Below are positions 33,650 to 41,577 of a DNA stretch of 58,588 nucleotides, piece after piece. Every line of letters begins with the position of its first letter. The first letter of the stretch is position 1. The stretch comes from Lentzea indica (lineage in GTDB: Bacteria > Actinomycetota > Actinomycetes > Mycobacteriales > Pseudonocardiaceae). The position numbers and the translations under genes were made by a program. Below the pieces are notes generated by a model. The model was not told the DNA's origin, made no database searches, and worked only from the letters and a program-made list of their open reading frames with translations. The stretch lies in contig NZ_VSRL01000034.1 in NCBI RefSeq assembly GCF_012184385.1, positions 1-58,588 of the forward strand, given 5' to 3'.

Positions 33650-34402
33650 ATGAACCTGTTGACACCGCTGGAGAATCCAGACGCGCCGGTGCGCGTGGTG
33701 TGCTTTCCGAACGCCGGTTCCGGTGCCGCGGGCTACCGCGCGTTCGCGCCGCTGCTCGCACCGGCAGCCGAGCTGACCGTCGTGCGGCTGCCCGGCCGGG
33801 AAGCCAGGATCGGCGAGGAACCGCACCGCAAACTGACGGAGCTCGTGCCCCGGCTGGCAGAGGAACTCGAGGAGTGCCTGGACGTCGGCACGCGCGGGCT
33901 CGCCTTCTTCGGGCACAGCATGGGCGCGCTGGTCGCGTTCGAACTGGCCCGGCACCTGCGCCGCACCGGCCGCCGGCTACCGGACCGGATCATCGCCTCC
34001 GGCCGGCCCGCACCGCACGTGCCGTATCCGCCGGGCTACGAGTTCGTGCACCGCCTGCCGGAGGAACAGCTCATCCGGCGGTTGCGCGGATACCAAGGCA
34101 CGCCTGAGGAACTGCTGGCCGACACCGACCTGTTGCGCATGTTCCTGCCCACGCTGCGCGCCGACTTCGAGGTGGTCGAGACCTACGAGTACTACCCGGA
34201 GCTCCCGTTGCCGTGCGGCATCTCGGCGTACGGCGGGATGTCCGACGAGGAGGTGCCGCCCGCGACCGTGGCGAGCTGGGCCGAGCACACCTCCGGCGCG
34301 TTCCGGCTGCGGCTGTTCGACGGTGGCCACTTCTACCTCGAGGAGTCCCGCGCCCACGTCGCGCGTGTCGTTCTGGAGGATCTGCCAAGCTGGGTGCCGT
34401 GA
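33650..34402 (+). CDS. Type II thioesterase (alpha/beta hydrolase)
   Basis: A 250-residue TE of the external type that removes misprimed or stalled acyl groups from carrier proteins. The nucleophile is in GHSMG (Ser90); the acid is in ISAYGGMSDEEVPP and the His in DGGHFYLEE near the C-terminus, a complete triad. The start is the ATG at 33650. Its stop overlaps the GTG of the AlkZ-like gene (GTGA), coupling synthesis of this enzyme and the resistance protein. The promoter carries the shared GGTTACGTAACC palindrome. Confidence 0.9.
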   Translation: MNLLTPLENPDAPVRVVCFPNAGSGAAGYRAFAPLLAPAAELTVVRLPGREARIGEEPHRKLTELVPRLAEELEECLDVGTRGLAFFGHSMGALVAFELARHLRRTGRRLPDRIIASGRPAPHVPYPPGYEFVHRLPEEQLIRRLRGYQGTPEELLADTDLLRMFLPTLRADFEVVETYEYYPELPLPCGISAYGGMSDEEVPPATVASWAEHTSGAFRLRLFDGGHFYLEESRAHVARVVLEDLPSWVP

Positions 34403-35499
34403 ACTCGATCACCTGGAAGCAGGTGGCCGCATGGCGTGCCCGGCGGCACGGCCTGCACACGTTGCGCCCGGCCACCGAAGCGACGACCGTTGTGAGCGAA
34501 CTGTGCGGGGTCCACGCGCAGCTGATGTCCTCGGCCGGGCTGACCCTCCACGCGCGGTTGGACGGGTTCGCCGCCGACGAGGTCGACCGGCTGTTGTGGC
34601 AGGAACGGGCGTTGGTCAAGACGTGGTGCATGCGCGGAACGCTGCACCTGCTGCCCGCCGCCGAGTACCCGATGTGGCAGGCGGGCCTGGACACCTACGA
34701 GCACTACCGCAAACCGGTGTGGCTGCGGAACTTCCACATCACCGCCGAGGAACAGGACCAGCTGCTCGACGCGGTGCACGCGGCGCTGGACGGCCAGGTC
34801 CTCACCCGCGAGCAGCTCGCCGACGCGGCCGCGCGATCCAGCGGGAACCCCGCGATCGGGGACAGGCTCAGGGAAAGCTGGGGCGCACACCTCAAACCCG
34901 CGTCGTTCCAGGGCAGACTCCTCTTCGGCCCCAACGACGGCCAGAAGGTGCGCTTCGCCAGGCCGGACCAGTGGCTCGCCGCCGGCGAGGCACCGGCGAA
35001 CCCGTTGCCGGAGATAGCCACGAGGTTCCTGAACGCGCACGGGCCCGCGACGCGCGAGGACTTCGCGCGGTGGTGGGGAGTCACGCCCGCCGAGGGCGCG
35101 AAGATCCTGGCAGGGACCGGCGCCCGGCAGGCCGAGCTCGACGGCCAGAGCTGGTGGGTCTCGGACCTGGACGGGCTGCGTGACGCCGAACCCGTGCGCG
35201 GCGTGCGGCTGCTGCCCGCGTTCGACCAGTACGTCGTCGCCGCCACGCGGCACGCCGAGCACTTCCTGCGCGGCGGGTCGACCGGCCTGATCTACCGGCC
35301 ACAGGGCTGGTTGTCCGCGGTGGTGCTCGTGGACGCGATGTTCGCCGGGATCTGGCGGCACCAGCGCAAGGGCAAGCGGCTCGTGGTGGAGGTCGAGCCG
35401 TTCGACGCCTTGTCCGCCAAGGCCAAGAAGGGTGTCGAGGCTGAGGTCGACCGGCTCGTGGACCACCTGGGAGGCACGCCGGAGATCGTCTGGACCTAA
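34399..35499 (+). CDS. AlkZ-like DNA glycosylase (HTH_42 family), probable self-resistance
   Basis: A 366-residue winged-helix protein of the HTH_42 (PF06224) superfamily. Family blocks: LCGVHAQLMSSAGLTLHARL (residues 35-54), ALVKTWCMRGTLHLLPAAEYPMW, GPATREDFARWWGVT, LLPAFDQYVVA. The active-site motif of AlkZ is Q-x-Q; here residues 39-41 are H-A-Q, the H-x-Q variant described for AlkZ-like proteins. AlkZ protects the azinomycin producer by excising alkylated bases and unhooking interstrand crosslinks, and relatives accompany other genotoxin clusters. Its position in this cluster, coupled to a thioesterase by a GTGA overlap, suggests the product damages DNA. Housekeeping YcaQ-like proteins carry Q-x-D instead, which argues against a general repair role. 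Confidence 0.85.
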   Translation: MNSITWKQVAAWRARRHGLHTLRPATEATTVVSELCGVHAQLMSSAGLTLHARLDGFAADEVDRLLWQERALVKTWCMRGTLHLLPAAEYPMWQAGLDTYEHYRKPVWLRNFHITAEEQDQLLDAVHAALDGQVLTREQLADAAARSSGNPAIGDRLRESWGAHLKPASFQGRLLFGPNDGQKVRFARPDQWLAAGEAPANPLPEIATRFLNAHGPATREDFARWWGVTPAEGAKILAGTGARQAELDGQSWWVSDLDGLRDAEPVRGVRLLPAFDQYVVAATRHAEHFLRGGSTGLIYRPQGWLSAVVLVDAMFAGIWRHQRKGKRLVVEVEPFDALSAKAKKGVEAEVDRLVDHLGGTPEIVWT

Positions 35500-35551
35500 G
35501 CACCTGGCCAGCAGTCTTGTCCGAAACCGCAGCGGCTGGCTGGCGCCAAGT

Positions 35552-35698
35552 GCGTCTGCAAGTACCACCAACTCTTGATCGAATCACCGTCAACTACACC
35601 CAACTTCTTCCGCATCCGCACCTGTGTTCTGGCCCGAAACGCCCTGTTGGTAGTAGAAAAGTGCCTGTTGATGTTGAGTTGATGGTACTTGCAGACGC
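35552..35698. repeat. MITE-like element with 23-bp terminal inverted repeats
   Basis: Two 23-bp arms at 35552-35574 (gcgtctgcaagtaccaccaa then ctc) and 35676-35698 are inverted copies with one mismatch, enclosing 101 bases. The 147-bp unit is visibly richer in A/T than its surroundings and has no protein-like frame; a frame running through it on the minus strand is low-complexity in amino-acid terms. It lies in the 229-base convergent gap between the AlkZ-like and DJ-1 genes. No clear target-site duplication is seen. It may be a miniature transposable element or the remnant of an insertion. The arms are too far apart for a simple terminator. Confidence 0.6.
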
Positions 35699-35728
35699 CA
35701 TCAGGGGCAGGGAGTTCAGGCAACCTGC

Positions 35729-36295
35729 TTAGTACTGGATGTACCGCTTGATCTCCGCCGCACGCTCCGGGCTCGCCAGGCGGGACACCAGGTGCAGCGC
35801 CATGTCGATGCCCGCGGACACGCCGGCGGCGGTGATCACGTCACCGTCGTCGACGAACCGGTCGTCCTCGCGAATCTCGATGGTCGGGTCGATGAACTCC
35901 AGGAACTCCACGGTCTCCCAGTGCGAGGTGGCCGGGCGGCCGGCCAGCAGACCGGCTGCGGCGTACACCAGGGAACCCGTGCACACGCTCGTCATCAGCG
36001 CGGTCGTGGCCCGCTGGCCGCGCACCCAGTCGAGGTGGTCCTCGTCCTTCACGAGCAGTTCGGTGCCCTCGCCGCCGGGGTGGACCAGCACGTCCCACGC
36101 GGGCGCGTCGGAGAACGAGTGCTGCGGCGTGAGCACCATCTCCTTCGCACACGTCACAGGCTTGCCGTCGCGTGAGACCGTGGCCACCCGGTAACCGTCT
36201 TCCGGATGGCGACCGGTCCACGCGGCGAGCACCTCCCACGGGCCCACCACGTCGAGCTCCTCCACGCCGTCGAACAGCAGAATGCCGATGTTCAT
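35729..36295 (-). CDS. DJ-1/PfpI family protein, isonitrile-hydratase-like
   Basis: A 188-residue protein beginning MNIGILLFDGVEELDVVGPW at the ATG at 36295; longer upstream starts would cross the divergent promoter and are rejected. It matches DJ-1/PfpI proteins, closest in motif to isonitrile hydratase (InhA): D15 in the EELDVVGP loop, then MTSVCTGSLVYAAAGLL with C105 and T106, and GRPATSHW, GVSAGIDMAL. InhA converts isocyanides to N-formamides using Asp, Cys and Thr equivalents. In this cluster, with a nitrile hydratase nearby, it may process or detoxify an isonitrile or nitrile-bearing intermediate. It is divergent from the flavoprotein operon over a 55-base gap carrying the GGTTACGTAACC palindrome. 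A ThiJ-like housekeeping role cannot be excluded. Confidence 0.75.
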   Translation of the reverse strand: MNIGILLFDGVEELDVVGPWEVLAAWTGRHPEDGYRVATVSRDGKPVTCAKEMVLTPQHSFSDAPAWDVLVHPGGEGTELLVKDEDHLDWVRGQRATTALMTSVCTGSLVYAAAGLLAGRPATSHWETVEFLEFIDPTIEIREDDRFVDDGDVITAAGVSAGIDMALHLVSRLASPERAAEIKRYIQY

Positions 36296-36314
36296 GCCGA
36301 CAGCGTGCGGTGTG

Positions 36315-36330
36315 CCGGTTACGTAACCGG
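36315..36330. promoter_or_regulatory. Palindromic operator CCGGTTACGTAACCGG, site 2
   Basis: A perfect 16-bp palindrome centred in the 55-base gap between the divergent DJ-1 gene (start 36295) and flavoprotein gene (start 36351). Its 14-bp core is identical to site 1 at 33616-33629. The symmetric location, about 20 bases from each start codon, suggests one repressor controls both directions. Confidence 0.72.
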
Positions 36331-36350
36331 CCGTTCCTAGCCTCGACGCC

Positions 36351-37238
36351 ATGAGCAGCCCGAAGATCGTCGCCATCCACGGTTCCGAACGCAACCACGG
36401 CAACACCGCCGACGTGCTGGAGTACGTCGGCAAGGTGCTCGCGGCACGCGGGGTCGAGCTCGAGGTCGTCCGGCTCGGCGACCTCCGCATGTCGCCGTGC
36501 GGGCCCTGCGGGGACTGCAACTCGCGCACCGTCCCCTGTGCACTGGAGGACGACATTCCCGGTGTCGTGGCACAGATGGCTCGTGCCGACGGCATTCTCT
36601 ACACCGCCCCGGTGCACGGGTTCGGCACCGGCGCGCTGATGCAGGCGTTCATCGAACGCTCGGGTGTCGGCTACATGCGGTTCGACCGACCGCTCACCAA
36701 CAAGGTCGGCGGCGTCATCGTCATCGGCAGGCGCTACAGCCACACCGAGGTCTACAGCCACCTCATGACCAACGTGCTGCTCAACCGCATGATCATGATC
36801 GGCAGCGGCTTCCCGGCGATCGTCTACGGCAACCAGCCCGGCGACGTGCTGCACGACGACGAGGGGCTGCAGATGGTCGAGCGCATGGTGAACCGGATGG
36901 TCGACCTGATTCACGTGCTGCGCGAGCACCGGGAGCTCACCGGACGCGACGGTCTCGACACCGACCTGGCCAACGAGCGCGACGACAGGTGGTTCGCCGC
37001 GCGCCACTCCCCGATCGATGATCCATGGACTACCACGAGCTGTGCCAACGGTATTACGCGGGCGAACTGTCCGAAGAGGACATGGACGCGTGGCGGCTGG
37101 AGCGGCTGGACGTCGTACTGCGGCACGTGCGCGACAAGTCGGACTTCTATCGCAGGCACCTGCCGCGGGACGTGCCGTTCACCGAGCTGCCCTTCACCAC
37201 CAAGGCGGATCTGCGCCGGGAGATGCGCGCCGTGCTGA
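36351..37238 (+). CDS. NAD(P)H-dependent FMN reductase, iron-sulfur-flavoprotein-like
   Basis: A flavodoxin-fold protein starting [20 protein letters not shown] (FMN phosphate loop). It carries a compact Cys cluster [14 protein letters not shown] near residue 46, the C-x2-C-x2-C-x5-7-C layout of iron-sulfur flavoproteins, followed by [21 protein letters not shown] (flavin contact). Likely role: electron transfer or reduction for the pathway, for example supplying the P450 or reducing an aromatic ring. Genuine similarity seems to end near residue 222 (position about 37015). The literal frame continues to 37238, overlapping the next gene by over 200 bases, and an indel near 37000 that would bring the TGA at about 37020 into frame is likely. 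The functional 3' end is therefore uncertain. Confidence 0.75.
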   Translation: MSSPKIVAIHGSERNHGNTADVLEYVGKVLAARGVELEVVRLGDLRMSPCGPCGDCNSRTVPCALEDDIPGVVAQMARADGILYTAPVHGFGTGALMQAFIERSGVGYMRFDRPLTNKVGGVIVIGRRYSHTEVYSHLMTNVLLNRMIMIGSGFPAIVYGNQPGDVLHDDEGLQMVERMVNRMVDLIHVLREHRELTGRDGLDTDLANERDDRWFAARHSPIDDPWTTTSCANGITRANCPKRTWTRGGWSGWTSYCGTCATSRTSIAGTCRGTCRSPSCPSPPRRICAGRCAPC

Positions 37239-38353
37239 GCGGCGGCGTCGACGAGGCCGCGATCTACTACGAGACCACCGGCACCACCGGCGCGCCGACG
37301 CCGTGTCCGCGCAGCGCCAGGGACATCGAGTGGAGCAACCTGCACGTCGAACAGTCGTGGCGGCACATGTTCGCACGGCACTTCGGCGACCGCATGCCCG
37401 TCGTCGGGCTGATGGGCCCGTCCGAGCTGTACGCGTTCGGCGACACGTTCGGCGACGTCGTGCAACGCATGGGCGCGTGTCACGCCAAGATCTGGCCGGA
37501 GTCGAGCCGGGTCGGGTTCGCAAAGGCGTTGCGGCTCATGCAGGAGCTCGACGTCGAGGTGATCGCGTGCGCGCCGACGCTGTGCCTGAACCTCGCGAAA
37601 GCCGCGCTGTACCACGGTTACCGGCTCAGCGACTTCAACGTGAAGCTGTTCCTGGTGCTGGGTGAGATCTGCACGCCGGAGTTCGCCGCGAACGTGAAGT
37701 CGATCTGGGGCGCCGACGTGCTGCCCGGCCTGTACGGCTCGCAGGAGGCACTGGCGATCGCGACCGGGTGCGTCGAGAACCGCCTGCACCTCTCCGACCC
37801 CAACTACCTGGCCGAGGTGATCGACCCGGACACGCTCGAACCGGGCCACGACACCGGCGAGCTGTGCTTGACGATGCTGATCGACGGCATCAAACCGCTG
37901 ATCCGCTACCGCACCGGCGACCTCGTGCGGGTCGGCGGAACCTGCCGGTGCGGCCTGCCCGGCACGCCGATCGAGGTGATCGGGCGGGTGGACGACCGCA
38001 TCGCACTGGGCGGCGGCCGGTTCCAGCCCGCCGAGATCGAGTCCGCGGTCCTGCACGACGTCACGGGCTGCCTCGGCTACCAGGTCGAGATCGACCCCGG
38101 CGACCGCGTCACCGTGCGGCTCGACCTGCTCGACGGCGACGAGAGCCTGGTCCGGCGGGGCATCGTCGAGCGGCTGCGGGACCGGCTCGGTGTGGGCGCG
38201 GACATCGCCGTCGACGCCGAGCTGGACCCGATCACCAACACCGGCGCGTTCGTGAGCTGGAAGGCCGCGCGCATCAAGGACAACCGCACCGGGCCCGACC
38301 GCATCGTCGAGGCCGCCCGCACCGCGGCGGCCCGGCACTCGTACACCACCTGA
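37025..38353 (+). CDS. PaaK-like aryl-acid adenylate/CoA ligase
   Basis: A 442-residue ANL-superfamily enzyme related to phenylacetate-CoA ligase. Motifs: [30 protein letters not shown] (ATP loop), [65 protein letters not shown]. Relatives activate aromatic acids. Encoded directly before the TrpE/TrpG-like pair, it probably adenylates the aromatic product of that branch, such as anthranilate or a derivative, for loading on CoA or a carrier protein. The start ATG at 37025 has no clear ribosome site; an ATG at 37083 is an alternative. The C-terminal Lys of CoA ligases is not obvious in the usual place. Confidence 0.82.
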   Translation: MDYHELCQRYYAGELSEEDMDAWRLERLDVVLRHVRDKSDFYRRHLPRDVPFTELPFTTKADLRREMRAVLSGGVDEAAIYYETTGTTGAPTPCPRSARDIEWSNLHVEQSWRHMFARHFGDRMPVVGLMGPSELYAFGDTFGDVVQRMGACHAKIWPESSRVGFAKALRLMQELDVEVIACAPTLCLNLAKAALYHGYRLSDFNVKLFLVLGEICTPEFAANVKSIWGADVLPGLYGSQEALAIATGCVENRLHLSDPNYLAEVIDPDTLEPGHDTGELCLTMLIDGIKPLIRYRTGDLVRVGGTCRCGLPGTPIEVIGRVDDRIALGGGRFQPAEIESAVLHDVTGCLGYQVEIDPGDRVTVRLDLLDGDESLVRRGIVERLRDRLGVGADIAVDAELDPITNTGAFVSWKAARIKDNRTGPDRIVEAARTAAARHSYTT

Positions 38354-38366
38354 CCAGGAGGCCGCG

Positions 38367-39743
38367 ATGGTGACGACCGAGCGCCGGACGCTGCCCGGCG
38401 CCGACCCGCTGACCACCTACCTCGCGCTCGCCGAACGGTTCGGCGAGGAGGACGTTTTTCTGCTCGAGTCCCCGTCCGGCCCGGAGACCGACCGCCGCCA
38501 CGCGGTGGTCGGTTTCGGCGTGCTGCTGACTCTCTCGGTGTACGGGGACGACGTGCGCCTCACCGGCGTCCCCGCCGTGGTCGAGGCCGTGCGGTCCCGG
38601 ATCTCGCTGCCCTTCTGCGACCTGTGGGAGCTGCTGCGCGAGGCGCAGAGCACGTTCCCGCCGACGCCTGACTTCGGCTTCCTGTCGTTCTTCGGCTACG
38701 ACACCGCGCACCACGTCGAGCGGCTGCCCCGGACCATCCCCTGCGACCACGACGAACCGGACGTGTGCCTGGTGCTTCACCAAGGGCGCGTCCGGTTCGA
38801 CCTCGCCACCGGCGAGGCGGAGCTGCTCGTGCACCACAGCGATCTCTGGCCCGACCTGGACCCGGACGCGGTGCTGGACGCTCTGAGCGTTGTTCCCGAG
38901 GCGCCGGAGACGGCACTTCCGCCCGCGGTGTGCGTCGACGAGACGGACGAGCCGGCCTTCCGCCGCAACGTGCGCCGGGCGCTGGACCACATCGCGATCG
39001 GCGACATCTACCAGGTGCAGATCGGGCACGAGCTCCGCATCACCAGTCCGCTCGCACCGATCGACGCCTACCGGCGGCTGCGCGAGCGCAACCCGTCCCC
39101 GTACATGTACCTGGCGCACTTCGCCGGGCACACGGTGATCGGCGCGAGCCCGGAGCTGTTCGTGCGCTACGCCGACGGTGTGGCCACCATGCGCCCGATC
39201 GCGGGCACGATCCCGCTGGACGCCGGCCCGGAGGCGGCGGCCCGGCTGCGCGCCGACCCCAAGGAGATCGCCGAGCACGTCATGCTGGTCGACCTGTGCC
39301 GCAACGACATCGGCCGGGTCTGCGACCGCGGCACGCTGGACGTGCCGGACATGCTCGTCGTCGACCGCTACTCCCACGTGGCACACCTGGTGTCCACAGT
39401 GACCGGCCGAGTGTCCGATGTGGACGCTTACGAGGTGGTGCGCGCGCTGTTCCCGTCCGGGACCATGACGGGTGCGCCGAAGATCCGCGCAATGGAGATC
39501 ATCGAGTCGATCGAGACGAGCCGCCGCGGCCTCTATGCGGGCGCGCTCGGCCTCATCGACTTCGACGGGACGCTCAACCTCGCGCTGTGCATCCGCAGCC
39601 TCACCCACGCCGGGACCACCTATCGCACCAGGGCGTCCGCCGGCGTGGTGGCGGACTCCGATCCCGGCAAGGAGTGGCGGGAGACCCTGGCCAAGATGAG
39701 CGCCGCCTACTGGGCGGTCACCGGAAAGGAGCTCGCCTCGTGA
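38367..39743 (+). CDS. Anthranilate-synthase-type component I (TrpE-like)
   Basis: A 458-residue chorismate-binding enzyme. N-terminal FLLESPSG is the LLES effector-site motif of TrpE. The catalytic half has DIYQVQIGHELRI, IGASPELFVRYADGVATMRPIAGTIP, DPKEIAEHVMLVDLCRNDIGRVC, VVDRYSHVAHLVSTVTG, FPSGTMTGAPKIRAMEIIE and RASAGVVADSDPGKEW. P-I-A-G-T (not P-I-K-G-T) means amination at C2 of chorismate, hence anthranilate or 2-amino-2-deoxyisochorismate, and not the 4-amino product of PabB. With no other tryptophan genes nearby it is a dedicated pathway copy. It starts 13 bases after the ligase stop with a CAGGAGG ribosome site. Confidence 0.9.
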   Translation: MVTTERRTLPGADPLTTYLALAERFGEEDVFLLESPSGPETDRRHAVVGFGVLLTLSVYGDDVRLTGVPAVVEAVRSRISLPFCDLWELLREAQSTFPPTPDFGFLSFFGYDTAHHVERLPRTIPCDHDEPDVCLVLHQGRVRFDLATGEAELLVHHSDLWPDLDPDAVLDALSVVPEAPETALPPAVCVDETDEPAFRRNVRRALDHIAIGDIYQVQIGHELRITSPLAPIDAYRRLRERNPSPYMYLAHFAGHTVIGASPELFVRYADGVATMRPIAGTIPLDAGPEAAARLRADPKEIAEHVMLVDLCRNDIGRVCDRGTLDVPDMLVVDRYSHVAHLVSTVTGRVSDVDAYEVVRALFPSGTMTGAPKIRAMEIIESIETSRRGLYAGALGLIDFDGTLNLALCIRSLTHAGTTYRTRASAGVVADSDPGKEWRETLAKMSAAYWAVTGKELAS

Positions 39744-40327
39744 GGACGCTCGTCGTCGACGCCTACGACAGCTTCGTGCACATCATCCGGCAGTACCTCG
39801 ACTCCGTGGACGCGGGACCGGTCGTGATCCGCTCGAACGAGCTGGCGCACGCCGACGTGGCAGCGCTGCGGCCGGACCTCATCGTGCTCGGTCCCGGCCC
39901 CGGCCACCCCGCGGCCTCTGGCCACGTCGAGCTGGTGCACCGGTTCGCCGACTCGACGCCGATGCTGGGCGTGTGCCTCGGCCACCAGGCCATCGGGCTC
40001 GCGCACGGTGCCGACGTGCGGCCGGCGACCCACCTCGTGCACGGCAAGACCAGTCCGGTGCGGCACGACGGGCGCGGCGTGTTCCGCGGCCTGCCCAGCC
40101 CGTTCGAGGCCACCCGGTACCACTCGCTGATCGTCGTCGAGAACACCGTGCCGGACGTGCTGGAGATGACGGCCCGGTCCGAGGACGACGGCTACGTCAT
40201 GGGACTGCGGCACCGCACCCTGCCGCTCGAGTCGGTGCAGTTCCACCCGGAGAGCATCACCACCGGCCACGGGCTGCGGCTCTTCGCCAACTTCGTCAGA
40301 ACGTGGGCGGCGGCGAAGACCGCATGA
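39740..40327 (+). CDS. Glutamine amidotransferase component II (TrpG-like)
   Basis: A 195-residue class I glutamine amidotransferase supplying ammonia to component I. The catalytic Cys is C79 in GVCLGHQAIG; the His and Glu lie in VQFHPESITTGHG near residue 171. VLGPGPGHPAASGHVELV is the oxyanion region. The GTG start at 39740 overlaps the stop of component I (GTGA), as expected for subunits made in equal amounts. The transcript is ended by the strong hairpin immediately after the stop codon. Confidence 0.93.
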   Translation: MRTLVVDAYDSFVHIIRQYLDSVDAGPVVIRSNELAHADVAALRPDLIVLGPGPGHPAASGHVELVHRFADSTPMLGVCLGHQAIGLAHGADVRPATHLVHGKTSPVRHDGRGVFRGLPSPFEATRYHSLIVVENTVPDVLEMTARSEDDGYVMGLRHRTLPLESVQFHPESITTGHGLRLFANFVRTWAAAKTA

Positions 40328-40362
40328 GAGAAGGGCGGCTCCCCCGGAGCCGCCCTTCTCTC
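40326..40362. terminator. Bidirectional intrinsic terminator between TrpG-like and P450 genes
   Basis: A perfect 17-bp inverted repeat (arms 40326-40342 and 40346-40362) around a three-base CCC loop. It overlaps the stop codon of the TrpG-like gene and ends four bases before the P450 stop codon, so it serves two convergent operons. No long T-tract follows, which is common in actinomycetes. Confidence 0.88.
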
Positions 40363-40365
40363 GTC

Positions 40366-41577
40366 TCAGCGCACGCGCACCGGCATGTGCTTGGTACCGA
40401 GCATGAAGTTGGACCGCAGCCGCTCGATCGGCCCGTCCAGCTCGAACCGGATCCCGCGGTCGCGCAGCAGCTCGAACAGGATGGTGATCTCCTGCCGCGC
40501 CACGGTCTGCCCGATGCAACGGTGGTTGCCGACACCGAACGCGATGTGGTGGTTGGGCGTGCGGGTGACGTCGAAGCGGTCGGCCGAAGCGAACACGTCC
40601 TCGTCGCGGTTCGCCGACGCGTTCCACAGGGTCAGCTTGTCGCCCTTGGTGATCGCGACGCCGCGGATCGCGGTGTCGCGGGTGGCGGTCCGCTGCACGT
40701 AGGCGTTGGTGGAGGTCCAGCGCAGGATCTCGTCCAACGCGGTCGGCAGGACCGTCGGGTCGGCGTAGAACCGGTCCGCCTGGTCGGGGAACTCGGCGAA
40801 GGCCGCCACGCCCGCGCACGCGGTGTACGGGGTGGTCTCGTTGCCGCCCACGACGACGTTGAGGCAGTTGTAGAGGATCTCCGCGTCGGACATCGGACGG
40901 CCGTTGACGCACGAGTTCAGCAGCATGCTGACCAGGTCGTCGCCCGACCCGCCCCGGCGTTCGTCCGCCAGGTCGCCTAGGAAGTCGAAGATCTCGACCT
41001 GCGCGCTGACCAGCGCCAGCTCACCGTCCCGGAGATCATCGCGGTACTCGCCGTCCTCGGAGCCGATCATGTTGCGGGTCAGCGCGAGCAGGTGGTGGGC
41101 GTCCTCCGTGGACAGTCCGAACATCGCCGCGAGCACGCCGGCCGGCAGCTCCGGTGCGACGTCGACCGCGAAGTCGCCGCCGCCGGCCGCCACGATCCCG
41201 TCGAGGGCGCGGGTCGCGTACCGGCGCACGCTCTCGCCGATCACCTCGAGCATCCTGGCGGCGAAGCCCTGCTTGACCTGCTGGCGCAGCAGGCGGTGCT
41301 CTGGCGGGTCGGCGCAGATCAGCATCTGGCCGGTGGCGCTGTCCTGGGCGCTGCCGAACGAGCCGCCCATCACGGTGCCCTGCTCGGAGCTGAACGTCGA
41401 CGGGTCCAGGTACACGTCGTGGATGTCGGCGTACCTCGTCAACGACCAGAAGCCGCCGTCGGCCGACGGGTTCCAGTGCACCGGCTCGTTGTGCCGCAGG
41501 TAGGCCCACACCTCGTGCGGGTCGCCGTGCACGAACAGGTCGGTGTCGGTGAGATCGATGGTCCTGGCGGTGGTCAC
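40366..41577 (-). CDS. Cytochrome P450 monooxygenase
   Basis: A 403-residue bacterial P450. I-helix VVVGGNETTPYTA, K-helix ExxR in LDEILRW, the RTATRDTAIRG region, and the haem loop FGVGNHRCIGQ with the Cys ligand near residue 354. The start is the GTG at 41577 overlapping the stop of the A-PCP gene (GTGA). Placement downstream of A-PCP suggests it may oxidise a carrier-bound amino acid (for example beta-hydroxylation), a common arrangement of MbtH, A-PCP and P450, but substrate is inference. Redox partners could be the flavoprotein at 36351 or general ferredoxins. Confidence 0.93.
   Translation of the reverse strand: MTTARTIDLTDTDLFVHGDPHEVWAYLRHNEPVHWNPSADGGFWSLTRYADIHDVYLDPSTFSSEQGTVMGGSFGSAQDSATGQMLICADPPEHRLLRQQVKQGFAARMLEVIGESVRRYATRALDGIVAAGGGDFAVDVAPELPAGVLAAMFGLSTEDAHHLLALTRNMIGSEDGEYRDDLRDGELALVSAQVEIFDFLGDLADERRGGSGDDLVSMLLNSCVNGRPMSDAEILYNCLNVVVGGNETTPYTACAGVAAFAEFPDQADRFYADPTVLPTALDEILRWTSTNAYVQRTATRDTAIRGVAITKGDKLTLWNASANRDEDVFASADRFDVTRTPNHHIAFGVGNHRCIGQTVARQEITILFELLRDRGIRFELDGPIERLRSNFMLGTKHMPVRVR

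Noticed and set aside
38367-40327. para-Aminobenzoate (PabA/PabB) assignment for the chorismate pair
   Set aside because: Component I has P-I-A-G-T and F-P-S-G-T-M-T-G-A-P-K, without the Lys of P-I-K-G-T used in 4-amino formation, so C2 amination is more likely.
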